DNA of 64,000 nucleotides from assembly GCF_002243515.1 (NCBI RefSeq), contig NZ_CP022657.1:2719001-2783000 (forward strand). The letters run 5' to 3'. Shown here piece after piece: positions 9,901-16,000 of this stretch. The notes under the pieces are model-generated. The model saw only the letters and a program-made list of their open reading frames with translations, did not search any database and had not been told where the DNA came from. Both the position numbers and the translations under genes were made by a program. This stretch comes from Tumebacillus algifaecis (GTDB taxonomy: Bacteria; Bacillota; Bacilli; Tumebacillales; Tumebacillaceae). The first letter of the stretch is position 1. Every line of letters begins with the position of its first letter.

Positions 9901-10040
9901 GCAAAGATGAAAAACAAAGCTGCACCCGCATCCGGGTCGCTTGGGGAGAATCTCCATTCCGGCGTGTAGTATGGAACCATTTCTCTCATGCGCGTGACTA
10001 AATCTTGCAAGGTGCGTTCGTCAATTCTGGGTGGCAGCAT
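6981..10040 (-). CDS. Baseplate assembly protein J-like, long paralogue
   Basis: 1019 residues, ATG start with GGGAGGGGAG upstream. Same architecture as the following gene: an N-terminal LPPRIDERTLQDLVTRMRE segment with DPDAGAALFFIFAEMYLQNVERLNR, a long beta-rich middle, a FGDGVHGKALP motif, and a C-terminal RAITALDYEWLARQAYHDIAKVKCLPGF J-type region. Two J-like wedge proteins in tandem are usual for eCIS (Afp11/Afp12 type). The gp25 gene lies immediately upstream. Structural role in the baseplate is strongly supported by family and position. Confidence 0.9.
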   Translation of the reverse strand: MLPPRIDERTLQDLVTRMREMVPYYTPEWRFSPSDPDAGAALFFIFAEMYLQNVERLNRVPMKNLIAFLNLTGLAQLPASPATGYVTFSVSEGTPKPVLIPAGTELLAEAIDGGDAIPFETAAPLLVTPARLVETMLTSTDQDCILRLTPSPDQPARLFDFSHGINLQSHCLYLGHRDLFIATQPAVIELDFFRSAARNIEKTYGEKLADPSALEWSYLSPHGWEPFDEVTAKGNRLLLTKNKVCEIALRELQGVENRWIRCRLKPHMLEKVSPQKQPLLIDALHVKTNYLDANRTGGIEPELLFYNDIQVDPAACYPFGEHFAPFALFYIGSQEVFSKKDSVVTLSFKLKSVQHRLLPEEEQKINWKMIMKETDFDKPQVYETSVLHVIWEYWNGNSWVRLFHNQEYEEIFYRPNDAGSDKVMQFTCPTDMAETMVNGHDARWIRARVLQVENLYTNNPVYLSPKMENVRLRYSYFPDAGFSVERCLTENNMEVIDHTATLAQSSNLFAPFARLDATYPAFYMGFDQAPRKGPIQMYFSIKGQPVTASELPLIEWEYLRHGPAGPEWVALKTIDETLGFTRSGTVQFVGPSDFIRSNRFTRELYWVRALNRDGQFERKTTGHHHRPYLAGIQPNTTKVIQQQTIRREVPKKIRVSDTEVRFQLENAPVFSEEVWVDETGKLSELDLDALLADEARATEVIRDSGGMILQLWVKYDPVEHFDQSESNDRHYHLDRSTGSLRFGDGVHGKALPNDGPEPVMVHYKKIAGKRGNVEAGRINALQQSIAFVQEVVNIEPTGGGSDIEPLKTTLQRGPQTVRHRDRAITALDYEWLARQAYHDIAKVKCLPGFNAKMQRENGCITLAVLASGGENGRPFFPQLKRRVEEYLQERSANTIATASRIAVIEPVYLEISIFAQLVVTSMDQIVPAEISAVQKLDRFLDPYNGNYDGKGWEIGQQIHSSVFYGLLKGVQGVNHVKKLSLTVHKVEDRTRTELTLDQAIRIQHGIVINGKHQIEVDLL

Positions 10041-10066
10041 GCTCTCCCCTCCCTTCCGCTTGATGC

Positions 10067-10468
10067 TTATTTGGTACCTTCATGCATATAGAACGGGTAG
10101 ACCTGGTTGTACAGGTTGTTGGTGGTGCGCACCACGTAGGAGACGCTGATGTGCAGTTTGCCCGCTTCGTTGTCGTCAAGACTGATTTTCACATCGATTT
10201 CGTGCACCCGCGGTTCCCATGCGGTGATCGCATCGGAAACGGCCGCCTCCATCAGCGAAATTGTGGTCGGATCGGTCGTTTCAAAAATGTAGTTGTGAAT
10301 GGCACAGCCAAAATCGGGCCGCATCACCCGCTCGCCTTTTGCCGTCCAGAGGATGATCCGGATCGCTTCGGCGATGTCGTCTTCATGTTCGGACATGGCG
10401 ATCCGCCCGGTGGTCGGGTCTACTTCGATTGGAAATTTCCAGCCGCGCCCTAAAAAACTTTTGCCCAT
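10067..10468 (-). CDS. Baseplate protein, gp25/GPW family
   Basis: 133 residues from the ATG at 10468, nine bases after AGGAGG; an ATG three codons earlier sits directly on the ribosome binding site and is unlikely. Shows the family layout: GWKFPIEVDPTTGRIAMS at the N-terminus, then EAIRIILWTAKGERVMRPDFGCAIHN, which is the lysozyme-like fold of gp25/gpW proteins. Length is normal. In contractile tails this protein initiates sheath polymerisation at the baseplate and contacts the wedge. Transcribed between the spike gene and the first J-like gene, as in P2-like and eCIS loci. Confidence 0.92.
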   Translation of the reverse strand: MGKSFLGRGWKFPIEVDPTTGRIAMSEHEDDIAEAIRIILWTAKGERVMRPDFGCAIHNYIFETTDPTTISLMEAAVSDAITAWEPRVHEIDVKISLDDNEAGKLHISVSYVVRTTNNLYNQVYPFYMHEGTK

Positions 10469-10499
10469 GGGTTCCATCCTCCTGTTCCCGACTCTTCAT

Positions 10500-11230
10500 C
10501 TAGTTGATCTTGACCATCGTGCCTTTGATCGTGACCATCGCGCTCGATTCGAGCGTCAGGTTACCCGTCGCTTTCAGCCCCATCATGCCAGACGATTCCA
10601 GATTGACCTGTTTCGATTTCACTTTGATCGATTTGTCGCTATCGATGATGATATCTCCATCCGCCTTCAAGGTGATGGTGGCTTTGGCCCCGCCAGAACT
10701 TTTAATCGTGATATTGCCGGAGTCCCCCCGTTGATGACGATCGAATTTTTGCTGTTCCCGTCTGCGATCGTAAGCGTATCCGCCTTATCATCGAGGACCA
10801 CTTGGTGCTTCTTCGATGTTTTGATCTCGATTTTGCCTTCTTGGCCGTTGTCGTCAAACGTGATTTCATGTCCTGAACGGGTGACGATGCGACGCAGGTT
10901 GTTTTTCTCCGCATCGTATTTCGGCGGTAAATCTTTTGGATTCCACAGGGCGCCGATCACATACGGTTCGGCCATATCACCGTTATGAAACGCAACCAGA
11001 ACTTCGTCGTCTACCTCCGGAACGAATACAGTACCGCGCTCTTTGCCTGCCATCAAACTGGCGATGTAGGCCCATTCGCTGACTTCTTCACCTTCGCGAA
11101 TGGGGATTTTCAGTTTGACACGCCCGAGATTCTCCGGGTCTTTGTTGTCAGTAACAAGTGCGCGCACCACGCCGTGAATGTAGTTGCGCGCTTCCTGATT
11201 GGAAGGAGCTTGTGTCCACGAATAGATCAT
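10500..11230 (-). CDS. Spike/baseplate protein gpV (VgrG-C, gp5-like), frame broken by a one-base shift
   Basis: The N-terminal part is a gp5/gpV OB-fold region (GVVRALVTDNKDPENLGRVKLKIP, then ALWNPKDLPP), followed by beta-helix-like repeats. The continuous frame runs 11230 to 10667 (187 residues) and its last 15 or so residues are unlike the family. Shifting frame at the G6 run at 10724-10729 restores a repeat-rich C-terminus (GDSGNITIKSSGG through to GTMVKIN) ending in TAG at 10500-10502, giving about 243 residues if one G is added. The ATG overlaps the stop of the gpD gene as ATGA. I infer a recent one-base deletion, a sequencing error in a homopolymer, or slippage; the intact product would be the needle under the hub. 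Confidence 0.85.
10724..10729 (-). other. G6 homopolymer where the spike gene frame shifts
   Basis: On the coding strand the run reads AAC GGGGGG ACTCC. With six G the frame goes on to an unrelated tail and stops at 10667; with seven (or four) it continues into the conserved beta-helix C-terminus. Short G runs are common sites of sequencing error and of slippage. Confidence 0.85.
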
Positions 11231-12339
11231 ACTGCATTCCCCGCTACTTCAAATGTGGTGAGATAGCCGTCTCGGCCGATTTTGTGAGTGACGCTGCGCA
11301 GGTACATCGGTTGGCTGAATCGTGCGCCAACCCCTGTCAATTTGAGAAAACGTCCGGCGATCAACTCCGGGAGTCCGATCGAATCGCCGTTGCCTGTGAT
11401 CAATTTCATCGACGCTTCTAACGCTTGGGCGTCGGCGATCGTTTGCAATTCGCTCAGGTCGGCCAAGTTGGTGTGCGTGTATTGCACTTTGTTATTGTCT
11501 GCGAATTTGCTGAGCAAGTCCTCTCCGGTCGCTGTGTTCGAGTTGATCGGTTTGATCGGTTTCGATTCTGCTTGCAGCGGCTTTTTCTCCTTTGGGTCGT
11601 AACCGTTGACGATAAACTTTTTGATTTGATGGTCAAGTTTCATCGAGGTTGAAAACGAGCGCAGGTTTTTGCCGAAGACGAGGGTGACGATCGGCGTTTT
11701 GTTTTGGTACGGCTTGCGGAAATAGACGTCTTTGCCAAGGACGAAAAATTCATAGTAGTCTTCCGCGGCCAGCTTTTTGATGAAATTGTAGTCGTCTTGA
11801 CCCTGACGGTCGATTTTATTTTTGACTTTGGTGGTCGATTCGATCTTGGAGACGGACAGCGCGTACTTTTGGACGATCTCTTTGACAACGTCGCTGTTCG
11901 CTTTTTTCTCCCAAGAGTTGGCCGTTTTCTCGCCTTTGCCTTTCATCATCACGTAGGAATAGTCCATGCCCGTGATCGTCATCGTCGGTGTAGAGCCAGA
12001 CGGATAGCTATACGAAACGTTTGTGATAATGCCATAGAAAAGCGTCTCCAGTTTATCAACATAGCCCATTTTGATCTCGACCGGTTTGCCGAGCACGAAC
12101 GTGTCTTGCCAGTCAAATTCGCGAGAGACCCAGTTGTATGCATTGTTGATCGTAAACGAAAAATTGTTCGCTTTGTCGACGCTTTGGGTGACGGAGACGT
12201 TCGAAACGGCCGCTCCTTGCTTGACGATATCTTTGCCGCCTATGTCGATCAGAAAGGCGGGAGCGAAGAAGTTGCCATACTTTTTTTCGAGCTGGTCAAA
12301 TTCGTAGGTCTGGGTGTCGAGCTTGATGGTCGGCGACAT
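11227..12339 (-). CDS. Baseplate hub, late control protein D (gpD/gp27-like)
   Basis: 370 residues, ATG start after GGAGTGATGAAGC. Homologous in pattern to phage late control D proteins and to the N-terminal gp27-like half of VgrG: an early VSVTQSVDKANNFSFTINN segment, then YGIITNVSYSYPSGSTPTMTITGMD, and a C-terminal LPELIAGRFLKLTGVGARFSQPMYLRSVTHKI block. In this locus hub and spike are separate genes rather than fused as in VgrG. Lies between the LysM protein and the gpV gene with 4-6 bp junctions, so tight translational coupling is likely. Trimeric hub between tube and spike. Confidence 0.9.
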   Translation of the reverse strand: MSPTIKLDTQTYEFDQLEKKYGNFFAPAFLIDIGGKDIVKQGAAVSNVSVTQSVDKANNFSFTINNAYNWVSREFDWQDTFVLGKPVEIKMGYVDKLETLFYGIITNVSYSYPSGSTPTMTITGMDYSYVMMKGKGEKTANSWEKKANSDVVKEIVQKYALSVSKIESTTKVKNKIDRQGQDDYNFIKKLAAEDYYEFFVLGKDVYFRKPYQNKTPIVTLVFGKNLRSFSTSMKLDHQIKKFIVNGYDPKEKKPLQAESKPIKPINSNTATGEDLLSKFADNNKVQYTHTNLADLSELQTIADAQALEASMKLITGNGDSIGLPELIAGRFLKLTGVGARFSQPMYLRSVTHKIGRDGYLTTFEVAGNAV

Positions 12340-12345
12340 GCTTCA

Positions 12346-12978
12346 TCACTCCAATCGCGGTATGGTCAAAGTGCGTCCTGCTTCGAGCTTTTTCGGGTTG
12401 TCGATCCCGTTGGCGTTAGCAATTTCCCGCCACTTGCTGGGATCTTCATATTCGTCGTTGGCGATCATCCAGAGTGCGTCCCCTTGACGGAGCAACTTTT
12501 GTTTGGTGCGGTCTGCCGATTGGCGCGGGATCTCCTGAAATTGTTCTTTGATCCCCTGAACCGCTTTAAACGTGACGTTTAGAGTAGCGCGGACCGGGTT
12601 GCCTTTGTTAGAGAACATGGTGAATTTTTGGGTGAGCTTTTCGATGATGCCTTGAAATTTGAGCGAACCCCAAACGAATTTGACGAGTGGCGGTGCGTGC
12701 AAGTCTTTGTCAACGTCGAGCAAGCCCGCGATCTGCCGCGTATAATTGCGGACGTCTGCATTCGCATCTTCGCCATAGCAGTCGAGGAACAGTTCCATCG
12801 ACAGTGACGGCGTTTGACCGGAGACGAACTGGGCGATCGGCATGGAAAGGCCGGGGACGGTGTGCCAAGCAAATTGGTTGCTGTGGTCGAGCGAGTAGTT
12901 GTTGGGGTTGAACAGGACTTTGATCTGTGTGCCTTTTTTACCGCCATTTAATACTTCGATCACTGCTTTGGTTGTCAT
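12346..12978 (-). CDS. LysM-containing CIS tube-baseplate protein (Afp7/gp53-like)
   Basis: 210 residues, ATG start after GGAAG. Residues about 1-155 are the CIS tube N-terminal domain (AVIEVLNGG, FNPNNYSLDHSNQFAWH). The last 45 residues form one LysM domain (LRQGDALWMIANDEYEDP...NPKKLEAGRTLTIP). In eCIS and P2-like tails a LysM protein of this size sits between tube and hub, where LysM binds other baseplate proteins rather than peptidoglycan. It follows the giant repeat gene by 33 bp and precedes gpD by 6 bp, matching P2 order X/U-D. Confidence 0.9.
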   Translation of the reverse strand: MTTKAVIEVLNGGKKGTQIKVLFNPNNYSLDHSNQFAWHTVPGLSMPIAQFVSGQTPSLSMELFLDCYGEDANADVRNYTRQIAGLLDVDKDLHAPPLVKFVWGSLKFQGIIEKLTQKFTMFSNKGNPVRATLNVTFKAVQGIKEQFQEIPRQSADRTKQKLLRQGDALWMIANDEYEDPSKWREIANANGIDNPKKLEAGRTLTIPRLE

Positions 12979-13011
12979 GTCCGGTTCTTCCTTTCCATGG
13001 GTTGATCGCGT

Positions 13012-16000
13012 TTAGAGACCGCGGAGGGTACGTTCAAATTCGATCCGTTTTTCCAACTCACGATAAAGTTGATCGACCAGTTCGTCCATATCGACGACGG
13101 CCAGTGGGTTGGACTTTTGCTGCTGCTCGATCGTTTCTGTCTGGAGTGGTGCTGTCGGAGTCGGCACAAGTTGAGTTGCAGGCTCCTGCGTTGGCGGTTT
13201 GAGATATTCCATTGACCCATCCTCACCCGAGTACACGCTACCTCCGCTCGGCTGTTGCGGGTGACGCAGAGTGTAACTTGCTTCCGCCGAGTAAGGTGAG
13301 GTGCTCTCATCACGCTGGCTGTCTCTGGTTTGTGGCAAATCGGCATGTTGTAGATGCTGACCGACCGTGATCGGCAAGGTTGTCGCTTGCGTGAAGATGC
13401 CCGGTGCATGATGATGGTTCATCTGCAGTGGCGTGATGCTGGCGATTGTACTCTCAGCCAAGCGATGCGTTCGCAACATGCCGCCAGAGTCGAGCGCTGT
13501 GCTTGGCAACCGATGTTGATGTTGCTTGGTCAGTTGGTTCGCCGGGCCGATCTGATCGGCGGTGCTCAGTTGGTGTATCCGTTCGGTGACTCGGTTCGCC
13601 ATGCCGATCTGATCGAGGGTGCTCAGTTGGTGTATCTTCTTGGTGACTCGGTTCGCCGGGCCGATCTGCTCGGCGGTGCTCGGTTGGTGAAGCTGGTTGG
13701 TGGCTCGGTTCGCCGGGCCGATCTGATCGAGGGTGCTCAGTTGGTGTATCTGTTTGTTGGCTCGGTTCGCCGGGCCGATCTGATCGAGGGTGATCGGTTG
13801 GTGAAAATGTTTAGTGACTCGGTTCGCCGTTCCGATCTGATCGAGGGTGCCCGGTTGGTGTATCTGTTTGTTGGCTCGGTTCGCCATGCCGATCTGATCG
13901 AGGTTGCTCGGTTGGTAAAACTGTTGTGTCGATAGGTGCTTCGTGTTGATCAAATCTACTGTCTGTTGTTGGTGGACCTGTTCTGTTAACCGATTCGTGA
14001 TGTTGATTGATTTCGTGATGCTTTCGTTGGTAATTTGATGAACCGCGTCGAGTGCGGTCGTTGTCAGCAAATTGAGCTGCTGTGCTCGTTGCATCACTTC
14101 ACGTGCGACAAGTTGATCGATTGCAATAATTTCATCCGGTCCGCCTGGCTTGATTCGCTCAGCGTGAGTAATGTCCGGTGTATGGAAGGCGGTGTCAATT
14201 GGTTCCGCCGTGTTCGTCTTTTCGGTGTTCATTGAAGATCTGAAATCTGCTTCTTCATGGAACGTTGTGGTGTTGAGTGTGTGAATCAATTGCGCTGCGT
14301 TGATCAGTTCGTTCGGTTCGATCATGTTGAGCAGCGCAGAGACGGTGATTGGCTCGATCGATTGAATCGAGCGAATCTGCTGTGTGATGCCTTGATGTGA
14401 TGCCTGGTTGGGCATGGTGGTGCTGAGCGCATTAATCAACTGGGTGGCGGTGTTGCTGTCAACTCGCTGGAGTGAGTGAAGCAATTGCGTCGTGTCACTG
14501 CCATCAAGCGCGGCCAGCCTGTTGATGAGGTTGGATGCGTTGGTGATGTCTACCTCTTGGAACATGCTCTGGATCAACTCATCTGCATTTTCCACAGCGC
14601 TCAGTGCGTGAATCAGACTCGTTGCCTCGGCGATTTCCGACGTGCTGAATTGGTGTGCCGCCAATCGGGTCATGCTGATTTCGGCTACAGGTTGCAACGT
14701 GTTGATCAGCTTGATTGCGTTCGTGACTTGGGTCGTGGTTAATCGACCGACGTGGAGGCCGTCGAGATTCACAGCCGTCAGTGTATTGATCAACTCGGAC
14801 AACACCGTCATGTCTGTGGAAGTGATTCGGTCGATCCACCTGACTGCATCAAGACCGTCCGCTTCAGTAACCTTGCCAATCCAGGTTGACGTCAAGCTTT
14901 CAGACGGAGGGGTCAGTGCGGTGAGCAAATCGGATGCACGAATGTCTTCCGGCATGCTCAACATAGCAGGAGCCTCTCTTGTCTGCTCAAAATCTTGCGA
15001 AGCAAACCAATTGAACCATTCGGTCGAACCGAATATGTCCCGCGCCGAAAGCACATCGATCAATTCGGTCGTGCTAATTAGCTCCGAGGTTGTCATTGCT
15101 CCGAGCTTTTGGCTGGTGTAAACCAATTCCGGAGTCGTCAGTGCACGGAGCAGTTCGGTGGTTTGCACCATGTCAGGTGTTGAGAGCGCACCTAACACTT
15201 CAATGGAATGAATCATGTCATGCGCTGTCAGTGAACGGAGCTGATTGGTGGTAAAAATCATGTCCGGTGCGGTCAGCTCGCGGAGCAGTTTGGTGCTATG
15301 CACCATGTCCGGTGCGGTCATCGCACTGAGCAGTTCGGTGGTTTGTCTCATCTCCGGTGCTGTCAGCCCACGAAGCAGCTCGGTGGTTTGCCTTACTTCC
15401 GGTGCTGTCATTCGATTGATCAACTCGGTGGCTCTAAACACCTCCGGTTCGATCAATCGGTTGAGTGTCATCGTAGTTTCGGACACGTCCACTGTCGATA
15501 ATTTTGTGAGCAATTCGCGGGTACGAGTTGCTTCCGACGCGGACAGCGTGGAGAACAAATCGGTCGCTCGGCTCACTTCCGAGTTGGTCAGAGTCTGGAT
15601 CAGATCAATAGCTCCGATCAGGCTGGTGGTGTTGCGAAGTGTATGAATAAGCTGATTCACGCGGGTTACATCGATGGCTTGGAGTGCGTTGATCAGGTTG
15701 GTTGCGTTCGTGATCTCGGTATCACGAGGTACAGTCGCTCGAAAGACCTCGCCCGTGCTGTCTGTTCGGTGAAACGAGTGGATCAGTTTGATCGCATTCA
15801 CAACGTTTGTGTTGTTCAGTTGGCTGATGAAGGCAGCCGTATCGGTAAGATCGGGCGCGGTAAGATCGCTCAACTGTTGCACAGCACCAGTGATCTCTTG
15901 TGCTTTCAGTTGATTCAGCAGTTTGGTTGCCTCGGTGTATTCGATCGTGCTGAGTTTGTTCAGCCGTTGTGTCACTTCAGTGAATTCTGCGGTTCGCAAT

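Noticed and set aside
10501-10666. A separate small gene between gpV and gp25
   Set aside because: The translation in the shifted frame continues the gpV repeats and has no own start, so it is the displaced C-terminus of gpV.
13513-13911. CRISPR-like regular repeats
   Set aside because: Units are contiguous with no unique spacers and keep a protein frame; no cas genes nearby.
13354-13935. Plus-strand frame with neat 19-residue repeats (RRADLIEGAQLVY type)
   Set aside because: Mirror of the 57-bp repeats in the giant gene; a repeat unit without stops in one frame repeats without stops everywhere. No start site signal.
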